Assembly: GCA_049416425.1 (NCBI GenBank)
Contig: JBMSHD010000003.1
Location: 1 to 42,307, forward strand
DNA length: 42,307 nt
Origin: JBMSHD01 sp049416425
GTDB lineage: Bacteria; Pseudomonadota; Gammaproteobacteria; Francisellales; Francisellaceae
Direction of reading: 5' to 3'
Position 1 is the first letter of the stretch, and every line of letters starts with the position of its first letter. The position numbers and the translations under genes were made by a program. Positions 16,088 to 25,747 of this stretch are shown here, piece after piece. Below the pieces are notes generated by a model. It was not told the origin of the DNA. It made no database searches and worked only from the letters and a program-made list of their open reading frames with translations.

Positions 16088-17989
16088 ATGTCAGAGTTAA
16101 CAAAAGAACAGCAGTTGATAAAGATTAAAGAGCTGTTATCTCTTGGAAAAGAACAGGGCTATTTGACCTATGCCGATATCAATGATTATTTACCGGATGA
16201 AATTACCGAATCTGAGCGTATAGATGAAGTCATTCAGATGATTAATGACATGGGGGTGCAGGTCTTTGAGTCGACGCCTGATGCCGAAGATTTGCTTCTG
16301 GGTGATACCAGTGGAGTTGAAGCCGCCGAGGAAGATGCCGTTCAGGCATTAGCTTCCGACGGAGACTTTGGGCGCACTACTGATCCGGTAAGAATGTATA
16401 TGCGCGAGATGGGCTCGGTTGATCTTCTGACTCGTTCCGGCGAGATTGAGATTGCTAAGCGTATCGAAGAAGGAACGAAGGAGGTGCTTTTGGCATTGTC
16501 TGAGTATCCACTGGTGGTGAAGTCTTTGATTACCAGATATCACGAACTTTTAGACGCCGCGCGTGAAGAATACAATGCCTTGGATGATGAGGTTCGAGAG
16601 CGAACTCCATTGTATCGTTTCATCAAATTTTCTGACTTGATCGTGGGCTTTAATGAATCCGGTGAGTTTGATGCCAGCGGCACAGATGTGGGGTCTATGC
16701 TCGATAATCCTGAGCAGACGCTTGAAGATGAAAGTGTCGATGAAGAAGAGGATGGCAGTACCGCATCGGTGTCATCGGATAGTGGCGAAGACAGTGGTCC
16801 TGATCCTGAAGAGGCCATGCAGCGTTTTAAAGATCTGGAGGCGGCTTTAAATCACCTTCTGGGGCAAGATGGTGGTACCAAGGCCTATATTCAGGCTTTA
16901 AATGAGGTGTCGCAGAAATTTTTAGGGCTTCGATTTACCTCGGCTCAGGTCAACCGCATGATCAATGCGATACGATCACTGGTTGGTGAGATTCGTGCAC
17001 TCGATCGCAAGATCATGCGTCTGTGTATTGAGAGAGGACGGATGAAGAAAAAATATTTTCTTGATCACTTTCAGGGGCGTGAGACCGAATCAATCTGGCT
17101 CGATAAGAGTGTCACTAAATTTCCGTATCTTGCCGATGTGCTCGAAGAGATTAAGACACTGCAGCTGAAGCTTGCTCTGATCGAAGATCGCGCCGATATG
17201 TTAGTTTATGAGCTAAGAGAGGCCAGCAAGAAAATTTCAGTCGGAGAGGCAAAAGCCAGACGTGCAAAAAAAGAGATGATTGAGGCGAATCTGCGTCTGG
17301 TGATCTCGATTGCTAAAAAATATACCAACAGAGGGTTGCAGTTTCTGGATTTGATTCAGGAAGGCAATATTGGTCTGATGAAAGCCGTGGATAAATTTGA
17401 ATATCGTCGTGGCTATAAGTTTTCAACCTATGCCACCTGGTGGATACGGCAAGCCATTACCCGCTCAATTGCCGATCAGGCCAGAACCATCCGTATTCCG
17501 GTGCACATGATTGAAACTATTAACAAGCTTAATCGTATCTCGCGTCAGATTTTGCAGGAGACTGGCAAAGAAGCGACGCCTGAAGAGCTGAGCAAGCATA
17601 TTGATATGTCGGAAGATAAAATCAGAAAGATCATGAAGATTGCCAAAGAGCCGATCTCAATGGAGACGCCAATTGGTGATGATGAAGATTCCTCTTTAGG
17701 TGATTTTATTGAGGATTCCATTTCAGACTCACCCGTTGACAGTGCAACATCTGAAAGCCTTCGTGAGGTTACTAAAGAGATATTAGGCACCCTGACTGAG
17801 CGTGAGGCCAAGGTATTGCGCATGCGTTTTGGTATCGATATGAATACCGATCACACTTTAGAGGAAGTCGGTAAACAGTTTGATGTCACCCGTGAACGTA
17901 TTCGCCAGATTGAGGCCAAGGCATTGAGAAAGTTACGCCATCCTTCGCGTTCAGAGACCTTGAAAAGCTTTTTAGGTGAAGAGGAATAA
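16088..17989 (+). CDS. rpoD: RNA polymerase primary sigma factor (sigma-70)
   Basis: 633 residues (E. coli 613). Region 1.1 is at 1-~80 (GKEQGYLTYADINDYLPDEI), then GRTTDPVRMYMREMGSVDLLTR of region 1.2. An acidic serine/glutamate-rich non-conserved insert lies near 190-245. Regions 2-4 are nearly identical to E. coli, including SIGEAKARRAKKEM-like text, FSTYATWWIRQAITRSIADQARTIRIPVHM and VTRERIRQIEAKALRKLRHPSRSE. The frame opens at GTG 16076, but ATG 16088 gives the usual N-terminus. A 180-bp gap from dnaG holds a small CGGTG/CACCG inverted repeat (16011-16028) and may carry an internal promoter. I saw no convincing heat-shock promoter. Confidence 0.97.
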   Translation: MSELTKEQQLIKIKELLSLGKEQGYLTYADINDYLPDEITESERIDEVIQMINDMGVQVFESTPDAEDLLLGDTSGVEAAEEDAVQALASDGDFGRTTDPVRMYMREMGSVDLLTRSGEIEIAKRIEEGTKEVLLALSEYPLVVKSLITRYHELLDAAREEYNALDDEVRERTPLYRFIKFSDLIVGFNESGEFDASGTDVGSMLDNPEQTLEDESVDEEEDGSTASVSSDSGEDSGPDPEEAMQRFKDLEAALNHLLGQDGGTKAYIQALNEVSQKFLGLRFTSAQVNRMINAIRSLVGEIRALDRKIMRLCIERGRMKKKYFLDHFQGRETESIWLDKSVTKFPYLADVLEEIKTLQLKLALIEDRADMLVYELREASKKISVGEAKARRAKKEMIEANLRLVISIAKKYTNRGLQFLDLIQEGNIGLMKAVDKFEYRRGYKFSTYATWWIRQAITRSIADQARTIRIPVHMIETINKLNRISRQILQETGKEATPEELSKHIDMSEDKIRKIMKIAKEPISMETPIGDDEDSSLGDFIEDSISDSPVDSATSESLREVTKEILGTLTEREAKVLRMRFGIDMNTDHTLEEVGKQFDVTRERIRQIEAKALRKLRHPSRSETLKSFLGEEE

Positions 17990-18116
17990 AGATCTCTGGA
18001 TCGATAAGCTTATTTTAGAGCCTTTCTTCTTGCTGGCAGTGATCGATATACAAGCTTTTTTTAAATGAATTGCTAAAAGCGTTAAGACTTGTTTCAATAA
18101 CCGTGGAGATGTGAGT

Positions 18117-18503
18117 ATGCAGAAGATTAAAATTTGGGTAATGACAGGTGCATCAACAGCCATATTGCTGTTATCAGGCTGTGCCAGTCAATGTGTTTCG
18201 GTGCCATCAACCAGTAAAGAGGCGACAAGCTTTGGTTCTGGATTTGGGCAGCTAAAAGCTTTACCGCCGTCTTCTCGAGAAGTTGATGGCTTTCTTCAGG
18301 CCAATATCACCGTGAAGAATAAAAAGTCCTCAACACAAAATTTCCAATATCAGGTTCAGTGGTTTGATCAAAGCGGGTATAATACCGGACAGCCTCAACC
18401 CTGGACGCCGGTTGAAGTCTATGCAGACCTTTCAAAAACGCTGAGCTTGACGGCACCGATGCAAAATGCCAGAAGTTATAATATTGAGTTTTGTGCCGCA
18501 TAG
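18117..18503 (+). CDS. YcfL-like lipoprotein (DUF1425)
   Basis: 128 residues from ATG 18117, with TGGAG 8 bases before it. A lipoprotein signal ends in the lipobox LLSGC, so the mature protein should start at that cysteine and be held in a membrane. The rest resembles the small YcfL/DUF1425 family: QANITVKNKKSSTQNFQYQVQWFDQSG and PWTPVEVYADLSKTLSLTAPMQNA. These are small beta-rich lipoproteins of unsettled role, encoded near the lipoprotein LpoB in E. coli. It is convergent with the giant RHS gene (13 bp between stops), so it is not an obvious immunity gene for it. Confidence 0.8.
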   Translation: MQKIKIWVMTGASTAILLLSGCASQCVSVPSTSKEATSFGSGFGQLKALPPSSREVDGFLQANITVKNKKSSTQNFQYQVQWFDQSGYNTGQPQPWTPVEVYADLSKTLSLTAPMQNARSYNIEFCAA

Positions 18504-18516
18504 CTATAATTGCCAG

Positions 18517-21500
18517 CTACCATGTAATTGGGAATGTGCTGACAGTTCCATCAGGTTGGACTCTTGCTCCTTCGTCTAGCGGTTTAAGATTGCCTTGAGA
18601 TGCTCCAGAATAAAATCTGACTGCAAAAATATCACTTAGATCCGTACTGATTGCAGCTACATCTTCAGTCGCTAATGTATATACATCTCGACCAGTTACT
18701 TTCGCTACCATTTTTGCATTTTGAATGGAGCGACAAGCTATTAAACATAGGGGATTGTGCTCATTAGCTCTACTCAACTTGAAAATATGATTTAATCCGA
18801 TCTCTGTAGAGATATCATCATCTATATATTCCGACATGGTTACATGCTTTCCTTCACTTATCCTAAAAGTTAGTGAAGCTATGCCTGATTTGCTTACCTG
18901 GCCATGTGAGACGATTAAGGAATAATCACCACTATATTTAGATGCATCCATTATTTTGGTGGCTGTAGCCATGAGTGTGTAAGGATTAGCCGCCTCATCA
19001 GCTAAATTAGCAAATTCAGTGATTCTCCAAAACTCTTTGGCTTTCTCATCAAACTGAGCCGTTGAAATGTTCTGCATTACTCTTCTACTGTTACGACGTG
19101 CAAGTTTTTTTTGATATTCTTTTTTTTCACTGCGACTTTGTCTTTTATTTGTTCTTTTAAGTCCAAGGTTATCTAAATTTGAGTCATCATTCTTTGGTCT
19201 AACATCCTGTATTATTTTCTTATCAAGATCTTCTTCAATGGTAGTCCCTACTTCATCCTCAACAGGCATAACCAACCCTGTCACACTCATGGCGAAATCA
19301 AGATCGGATGTTAAGGTGTCTCCAATAGAGAGCTGATGCAAATTATACTCCGGATCTCCACCCCAGTGACCGCCACTTGCAAATTGAGCAATGGGTTTGG
19401 TGAAATCAGATCCTTTGACGATCCCTGCACCATTATGAGAGAACCATGACCAGACATCTTTGCCGGCATCACTAATTGCACCGTCTACTGGATCATCAGT
19501 AAATAATTTGCAAAAAAATCCACAACTGCCATGACTGGGTTTGTGAATATGTTCATAATTTGCCGGATTGCTAAATTGATAATTCGGATTATGCTGACTG
19601 TAATGTCCACTTGGATCTGTGTTATTGATCAGATCATTATTCATGGCCATATAGGGATTAACGCCACCGATGGTATCGGCATCCATAAAACGACCGGTTC
19701 CGCTGTCATATTTTCGGTTAAACGTGGCGCCCATGGAGATCGTATTTTTAAGAAATGGATCATAGGCGGCTCCATTCTCATTGTCTAAACCAAATTCAAA
19801 CATATCGCTTAACCCTTTTGCAGGATCAAAACCAAGTATTGATAATGTTGATGGTTGAGGTTTAAAATTAGAGACATCATAATCCTCTCTATTTTTGAAA
19901 TAATCAAAGACGGGCAGAGTCTTTGCATTATCGATGATGCCAATTTCTCTTATGGAATAATCCTCGTTGACTTTCTCAATCGGAGTACTGAATACCGGAT
20001 TACCCAATAGATCATGCAATACTAACTGTTCTGATACGGAATTATCTGGGTTTATGGCAAGATTTCCATAAGGGGTATTCATCGATGTGGTAGCATTGAT
20101 ATCACGCTTAGCCATTAGCGTATTCCCGACGTAGAAAGACGAGAGTGTCTGATTGCCTTGTGTCTCTGAGATTTGATGTCCAAGACTGTCATAGTCATAA
20201 TAAACCGGCGCGGCATTCATCAGCCCATCGGTAACCGATGTTATTTGACTCATGGCATTACGTTGATAGAGTTGTCCCATATCATCGGCGATAACATTGC
20301 CATTGTTATCATAGGTCATGTCATTCAGGCTACGGTTGCTGATACGTTTCAACCGAAAAGGATTGTTTTCATAATAGCTATAATCTCTTGTCACATTATT
20401 AGTGTGATCGCTCAGAATATTCCCCAGAAGATCATAGCTGAATTGGTCAGTTTGTGTTTTTAAGGTAGTATAATCAGAAATGCTATTTTTACGTTGCAGC
20501 AGAGTTTTATGAGAAATAACATAGCCAGATATTGGATCATATTGGTAGCTATCGGTCTGCTTAGAGTCAAAGCTATGCTTTCGATTAGTATCATCTTGCA
20601 GCTGGTCTATAGAGAGTGACTTTTCACTGATATTGCCATTATTCAGATACGATAACTGCTCAGTCATATAGACTGGATGTGTTCCGGGAGTCTGATTATT
20701 ATTCTCATAGCTTTTAGACATTTGAATGATCTGCCCGAGGTTATTATAGTCAAAATCTACATAACCTTGAATATAATCGGGTAGATGAGGGTTATTATCG
20801 AATAAGATGTTTTTTGACGTAACGGAATACAGCTGACCTTTGTCATTGTAGCGATAGTTCTCGATATAGCCATCACCAGGGCTGCTGGATAGGCCTGTCA
20901 GCGTACGACTGGATAGGCGACCATATTGATCAAAGGTGACACTGAAATTAGCGGCACCTGCTGAGGTTGTTGGCAGAAAGGGGTTATCCCAGTGAGTGAT
21001 ATTGCCATAATCATCGCGGTTCAAGATATGGAATACCTTATTTCCAAAGGCTTCGTTGGAGATTGATTCATCTGCGAGCATACCGGCGGCATCATAGTTA
21101 AAGGATTCACTAATACCGGTACCGATGAGATTCGACAGTGAACCATCTGCATTATAGTGGTATTGATTTTTATACTGATTGCCAATAGTCTGTTCCGTTA
21201 CGTTTCCAATCGCATCATAGCCGAATGTGGTTTGATTGCCCATGGGATCGGTCACGGATTGAAGGCTGCCATTTTCGTTATAGACATATTTCGTTTCTTG
21301 ATCAGCAGAAAAATGATTCAGCTGAGTCAGATCATTGGCGGTGTTGGAAATATGATTCGTAGTGCGACCCAAACCATCATGCTGTGATTGGCTAAGGTAA
21401 TAGTTTTTGATGGAGGCATTTTGTTTTAAGGATATTTGACTATACATCTCCTGACCGAGCATATTGGTCTTAGTGGTGAAGATACGCCCTTGCGGATCGG

Positions 21501-24500
21501 TGATGCTCATCTCATCTTGATCGGCAACATGACTGTAATCATAAGTGGTGATTAAATCGGGCCCTTTCACATCATCTTGATATTCATTGACGATGGTTTG
21601 ATATAGTCGAGAGAGATTATCATAACGTTCGCTGCCGTGAGAAATAATATCAGGTGTTGTGGTATTGAGATAATCCATACCCGGGTCATCAAAAATCGCT
21701 TGCGCTAGTACCGCAGGTAGTCCGGCATATTTTTGATTAAATAAGACCCCAATAATCGAGAAGGCATTTTCACCGAATAGGTCTGATTTTTGAATATAAC
21801 CATTCCCGAAAATATCACTGTTATAAACAGCCTGTTCAACATTAAGCCCCGTTATAGGATCGATACGATTAACGGATAGCACACCGATTAATTTAATTTG
21901 ATCGGCATTCTCTGGATTCTTAGTATAACTGAAGTCAACGGTAATACCGTGATAGGGATCATAAACAATGCCACTGGCTATTCCCACATCTGGTTCAGCG
22001 CTAATCACCTGGCCCAAGTCATTATAACCATAAACGGTGGTGATGGCGGCATTGCTGCCATCTGCTTGTTGTCCGCTGTAGTTGGTCTGTGAATGAAGAC
22101 TGCCATCTTCATTGTAGCTGTAGCTTGCCACAGGGACTTCGTCATGGTCTTTATAGTTGATCGATTGTGATAATAATAACCCGGTAGACAATTCATAGAT
22201 GGAAATTATCCGATTGCCTTTATCATCGGTCGAGGTGATCGTTTCCCTATCCGTTGCAACGTCACGATCATACTGAATGGTCGACTCCTGCGTATCAAAT
22301 GCTGATGAGGCGGGTGTGTAGGTTTGTTTGGTTAAGGCGCCGGTCATATCGTAACCATAGGACAACGTATTGCCATAGATATCGGTATTCTTAACCGGAT
22401 ACCCCATCCCATTATAAGAGGTTGTACCCGCGGTCAGTGACGCTTTACCACTGATGGTGGAGATGCCTGTCATTGATGTTTGCTGAGCGATGAGATCGTT
22501 ACCATCATCGCTTGGTTTCAAGGTATTCAATGAGCTAAAACTGATGATGTCGCCTCCGGAGGAGGGAAGACCATCTTTATTCGTGATTTCATTGTCCGTG
22601 ATGGATTTCACGAGGCCTGCTATGACTGAACCATCGGCTTGCGGATAATAGCTGATTGTCTTTGAAGGTGCGAGAATAATGGAACTGGCCGTGTTGATTT
22701 CATTGTCAATTTCACGTACTTTTGGAAAGAGATAATCGTTATCGACACCAAAGGATGTCGTGGTGCTTTTAATCGTTGAAATAAAAGGTTTAATCGATGT
22801 TGGCAGCTCACTGTACTTGCGGATAATCGAATAGAGAATAGAAGAAGAAGGCGTTTGATAGCTCATTTCTTCCGAAGCACCATTATCATAGATGACCTTG
22901 GCGATATTGCCAGATTCCGTATAGCTATAACTCATCTGTTTAACTATAGGGCTCGTATAAGGCTTATAGGCACCGGCCAGGATATCACCATATACCGTTG
23001 ATGTAACAATAGTTGGTTTATCATAAGCGGCTCCAAGATCTGCATATCTTGGGATGCTATCATTATAGGAGGTATAACCAAATGCATGAAAAACTCGAGA
23101 AGCCGGGGTTTGATAACTGTAATTAACCTTTAATAATAGGTTACGTTCAATATTTGCCGAGGTAACAGCCGAGCTTGGAACCTCATTGCTGCCTGTATGA
23201 ATAAGATACACCGCTTTTACAATAATACGACCCAAGGCGTCAAAAATAGTCACATTCTCATACCCATAGTGATGATAAAAAGATAATTCTCTGCTATCCG
23301 TCAGATATTGTTGTTTATCGGCAAGGCTTGACACATTTCCACATTCAGGGGCACCGGTCACCGTTGCCGTACAGCTGAAGCTGCGAATATTGGAAGTGGC
23401 ATCATAGGGATAAACAGTAGCAGCAGCACCGATGCGACCAAATAAATAAACATTTGAACCAAACATGGCACTGTAGGGATATTCATTTTCAAAGAGTAAA
23501 TTTTCATAAGCGTTCGCATAAGGCGTATCATCAAAACGCGTTAATGCACTTGAATCGATGTGCATCCCTGTATAAAGGCTTGGATCGGCATAATAATTAT
23601 TCGGTATCGTTGGTGTGGCAAATCCATCGTAAGCCTGAACATCGGCAATAAAATCACTATTGAGCATAGGAATACGGTTATAAAAGTCTTCATAGGATAA
23701 CGCTTTCACCGAATCATAATTTATGCCCAGATCATCCGTAATAAAGTCTTTGATGTTTTTATCGTTAATACGGTAACCAAGATCAGAGAGGGTGGCAATG
23801 CTTAATTCACTGCTGGCGGCACTGTAATAGACTTCTGTTTTTTTAATGCTTTTGCCATCTTTGCTATATAAGAACTGACTGGGATAGTAATCAAACTGAT
23901 TGTTGTTAACAGCATCAATATTTTTAATCTCTTCTTCTACATAGCGTTCGTCTTTCTTATCATCTTTTACGTCAAGGATAAGTGGTTTGAATGCATATTG
24001 TGATGAGCTGTATTTGGTGTAGCTGATATCGGCGGTTACCTTATCATCAATGCCAGATATCTGACTGATGACGCGATTATAAACATTACCATCACTGTCT
24101 TTGAGATCTGTATAGCTAATGGTTTGCGTTACTTCAGCATGAGTTGGATCCAAAAGTGTCGCCACTTGATAAGGGAAATTAGAGCTGTAGGAGTAGGTCA
24201 ACCCCATCCCCTTAACAAATCGAGGCATGGTATCATCATTGACCTGATCTGGTTTAACCTTATCAAAAATCTCTGCAATCGCCCCTGTTTTTACCGGAGC
24301 GGATTGAAATAAAATATAGCGGGAAGCAGAAAGGGTCTGTCCTTTTTCAGTATAGACTGACCCAATCAAAGAATTAGCAGGATAAATACCCTTTTCAGTC
24401 GCTGTGTACGCTAATCGCCCAAGCAGCGCATTATCCAAAAGAGCATAAAATTCGATACTATGATCAGCGTTGTAGAGCACATGGATTAAGTTGCCATTTC

Positions 24501-25275
24501 TATCTTGAAGATAGGCAACAGTATAAACATCATACCCAGAAACCTCATTATCCTTAGATAAATAATAGATACGCTGCCCTATTTGATCGCGTATCGTTAG
24601 AAATTTGCCAAGTGATTTATCCTCATAGGTTAACGTATTCCAACCAACAATATAGCGACTTTTAGCACTATTGGGTGATTGTATGGTAATGATTGTTCCC
24701 GCTGTGGTTTGATCATATAAGCCGTTTAATATCAATGACATACCATCGATCTCGATTTTTTCAAGACCGTTATAGTGATGATAAAACGGCAAACCGGTAA
24801 TATTTCCTTGTGTAAAGTGCTGACTATAGTCATCCGATTTCATAAGATGAAAAATATAGGGATTGTCATTGCCATTATTAAAGGCAAAGTACTCCGGATA
24901 GTAATAAACAAATTGATCATCATCAATGCCAAAATAACTCTTTTTGGCATCCTGGTCATCATAATAGACCGGTAATGCCTGAAAGTAGTTGCTGATACCA
25001 CTGTAGTAATAGCCGACATTAAACTGACTAAAACCATGCGTTGCGGATAGGGTTAGTAAGTTAGACGAAAAAGAATAAGAATCTCCTGATTGACCATTTG
25101 CGATGGCCGTATCAGAACCAGAAGCTGCACCCAATAGCGTTTTACCAGTAGCCACCGACTGGCGTAACTGATGACTTGCGTATTCACCAACGTTATTGGC
25201 GTCAATAAAAGGTGAGCCATAACCCATGCAGGCATAGATTGGAAAAGCGAGCAGTATACGTTTTACTAATTTCAT
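18517..25275 (-). CDS. Giant secreted RHS-repeat protein with caspase-like C-terminal domain
   Basis: 2252 residues. A Sec-type signal (MKLVKRILLAFPIYACMGYGS) begins it. Residues ~25-930 are beta-rich with scattered Y-rich repeats and no family I recognise. YD repeats such as GYDMTGALTKQTY and YNENGSLQSVTDPMGN run from about 940 to 1800. The RHS core ends with GRFMDADTIGG...NPYMAMNND and DPSG at 1887-1890. The unique tail 1891-2252 has a basic stretch (about 2040-2066) and then a domain with SLIVSHG (His2124) and PLCLIACRS (Cys2181). This spacing and strand context resemble caspase-fold peptidases (C80, DUF4347). RHS shells enclose and release such tails. No TcdB, PAAR or VgrG module and no immunity gene adjoin. 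The protease call is inference; the RHS call is firm. Confidence 0.9.
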   Translation of the reverse strand: MKLVKRILLAFPIYACMGYGSPFIDANNVGEYASHQLRQSVATGKTLLGAASGSDTAIANGQSGDSYSFSSNLLTLSATHGFSQFNVGYYYSGISNYFQALPVYYDDQDAKKSYFGIDDDQFVYYYPEYFAFNNGNDNPYIFHLMKSDDYSQHFTQGNITGLPFYHHYNGLEKIEIDGMSLILNGLYDQTTAGTIITIQSPNSAKSRYIVGWNTLTYEDKSLGKFLTIRDQIGQRIYYLSKDNEVSGYDVYTVAYLQDRNGNLIHVLYNADHSIEFYALLDNALLGRLAYTATEKGIYPANSLIGSVYTEKGQTLSASRYILFQSAPVKTGAIAEIFDKVKPDQVNDDTMPRFVKGMGLTYSYSSNFPYQVATLLDPTHAEVTQTISYTDLKDSDGNVYNRVISQISGIDDKVTADISYTKYSSSQYAFKPLILDVKDDKKDERYVEEEIKNIDAVNNNQFDYYPSQFLYSKDGKSIKKTEVYYSAASSELSIATLSDLGYRINDKNIKDFITDDLGINYDSVKALSYEDFYNRIPMLNSDFIADVQAYDGFATPTIPNNYYADPSLYTGMHIDSSALTRFDDTPYANAYENLLFENEYPYSAMFGSNVYLFGRIGAAATVYPYDATSNIRSFSCTATVTGAPECGNVSSLADKQQYLTDSRELSFYHHYGYENVTIFDALGRIIVKAVYLIHTGSNEVPSSAVTSANIERNLLLKVNYSYQTPASRVFHAFGYTSYNDSIPRYADLGAAYDKPTIVTSTVYGDILAGAYKPYTSPIVKQMSYSYTESGNIAKVIYDNGASEEMSYQTPSSSILYSIIRKYSELPTSIKPFISTIKSTTTSFGVDNDYLFPKVREIDNEINTASSIILAPSKTISYYPQADGSVIAGLVKSITDNEITNKDGLPSSGGDIISFSSLNTLKPSDDGNDLIAQQTSMTGISTISGKASLTAGTTSYNGMGYPVKNTDIYGNTLSYGYDMTGALTKQTYTPASSAFDTQESTIQYDRDVATDRETITSTDDKGNRIISIYELSTGLLLSQSINYKDHDEVPVASYSYNEDGSLHSQTNYSGQQADGSNAAITTVYGYNDLGQVISAEPDVGIASGIVYDPYHGITVDFSYTKNPENADQIKLIGVLSVNRIDPITGLNVEQAVYNSDIFGNGYIQKSDLFGENAFSIIGVLFNQKYAGLPAVLAQAIFDDPGMDYLNTTTPDIISHGSERYDNLSRLYQTIVNEYQDDVKGPDLITTYDYSHVADQDEMSITDPQGRIFTTKTNMLGQEMYSQISLKQNASIKNYYLSQSQHDGLGRTTNHISNTANDLTQLNHFSADQETKYVYNENGSLQSVTDPMGNQTTFGYDAIGNVTEQTIGNQYKNQYHYNADGSLSNLIGTGISESFNYDAAGMLADESISNEAFGNKVFHILNRDDYGNITHWDNPFLPTTSAGAANFSVTFDQYGRLSSRTLTGLSSSPGDGYIENYRYNDKGQLYSVTSKNILFDNNPHLPDYIQGYVDFDYNNLGQIIQMSKSYENNNQTPGTHPVYMTEQLSYLNNGNISEKSLSIDQLQDDTNRKHSFDSKQTDSYQYDPISGYVISHKTLLQRKNSISDYTTLKTQTDQFSYDLLGNILSDHTNNVTRDYSYYENNPFRLKRISNRSLNDMTYDNNGNVIADDMGQLYQRNAMSQITSVTDGLMNAAPVYYDYDSLGHQISETQGNQTLSSFYVGNTLMAKRDINATTSMNTPYGNLAINPDNSVSEQLVLHDLLGNPVFSTPIEKVNEDYSIREIGIIDNAKTLPVFDYFKNREDYDVSNFKPQPSTLSILGFDPAKGLSDMFEFGLDNENGAAYDPFLKNTISMGATFNRKYDSGTGRFMDADTIGGVNPYMAMNNDLINNTDPSGHYSQHNPNYQFSNPANYEHIHKPSHGSCGFFCKLFTDDPVDGAISDAGKDVWSWFSHNGAGIVKGSDFTKPIAQFASGGHWGGDPEYNLHQLSIGDTLTSDLDFAMSVTGLVMPVEDEVGTTIEEDLDKKIIQDVRPKNDDSNLDNLGLKRTNKRQSRSEKKEYQKKLARRNSRRVMQNISTAQFDEKAKEFWRITEFANLADEAANPYTLMATATKIMDASKYSGDYSLIVSHGQVSKSGIASLTFRISEGKHVTMSEYIDDDISTEIGLNHIFKLSRANEHNPLCLIACRSIQNAKMVAKVTGRDVYTLATEDVAAISTDLSDIFAVRFYSGASQGNLKPLDEGARVQPDGTVSTFPITW

Positions 25276-25747
25276 TTCAACATCCGTTTGTAGTATCTGT
25301 ATTTGTAGCCTCTTTATGGCTTAAATCATCAATAGACGTCAGCCAGCTTGGAAGATAGATCGTTTTAAACGTTGGCGGTTCGTCAATCAATTTCACACAA
25401 AGATAACGTTATTTTAATCGGAGAACATTATACACATAAAATATAATCTGTATTTAAAATGATCAACAAAATAAATAATAAGAATATAGAAAAAATATAT
25501 ATGACCAGGAATGTCTTATTCAAATTCAGGGCAACGAACATACAAATGGATGGTTAAATGTTCTTAGCGAAATGTCGGATATAGGAAATATACTTCAATT
25601 CATTACTGTTTTAATTTCTTGGAGTATTATACCTTATAATCAGTATATTTTTTGTTCATACAACCGAATTTTTCGCAAAAACAAGCCTGGCAATATGCAC
25701 AATCGATATTATATACTTGTGCCATCATTATTCCAGCACGTGATACT
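25276..25747. other. AT-rich divergent intergenic region between giant RHS and cydD
   Basis: About 470 bp with no supported gene. The most AT-rich part is near 25430-25510. On the minus strand a TATAAT (25432-25427) could serve the RHS gene, with no good -35. On the plus strand a perfect TATAAT at 25635-25640 faces cydD. The cydD frame is open back to 25652, but that extension does not look like CydD. Confidence 0.6.
25635..25640 (+). promoter_or_regulatory. Candidate -10 for cydDC-tus
   Basis: A perfect TATAAT with only a weak -35 (TTAATT, 18 bp upstream at 25611-25616). It lies about 108 bp ahead of the chosen cydD start. Confidence 0.35.

Noticed and set aside
18040..18075. Intrinsic terminator of rpoD at the run of seven T's near 18057
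   Set aside because: No stem of useful length ends directly before the T-run.
18117..18503. YcfL-like lipoprotein as immunity protein for the giant RHS
   Set aside because: It is convergent rather than downstream on the same strand, and its family occurs widely without RHS genes.
18517..25275. Giant RHS as a TcdB/TccC insecticidal toxin component
   Set aside because: No SpvB or TcdB-type N-terminal domains and no TcdA-like gene nearby; only YD repeats and an RHS core are visible.
25215..25275. Giant RHS as a lipoprotein (Cys16 in IYAC)
   Set aside because: The -2 residue Tyr is atypical for a lipobox; ordinary signal peptidase cleavage after GYG is at least as likely.
25652..25747. N-terminal extension of CydD from TTG 25652
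   Set aside because: The extra 32 residues are not CydD-like and the length from ATG 25748 already matches the family.
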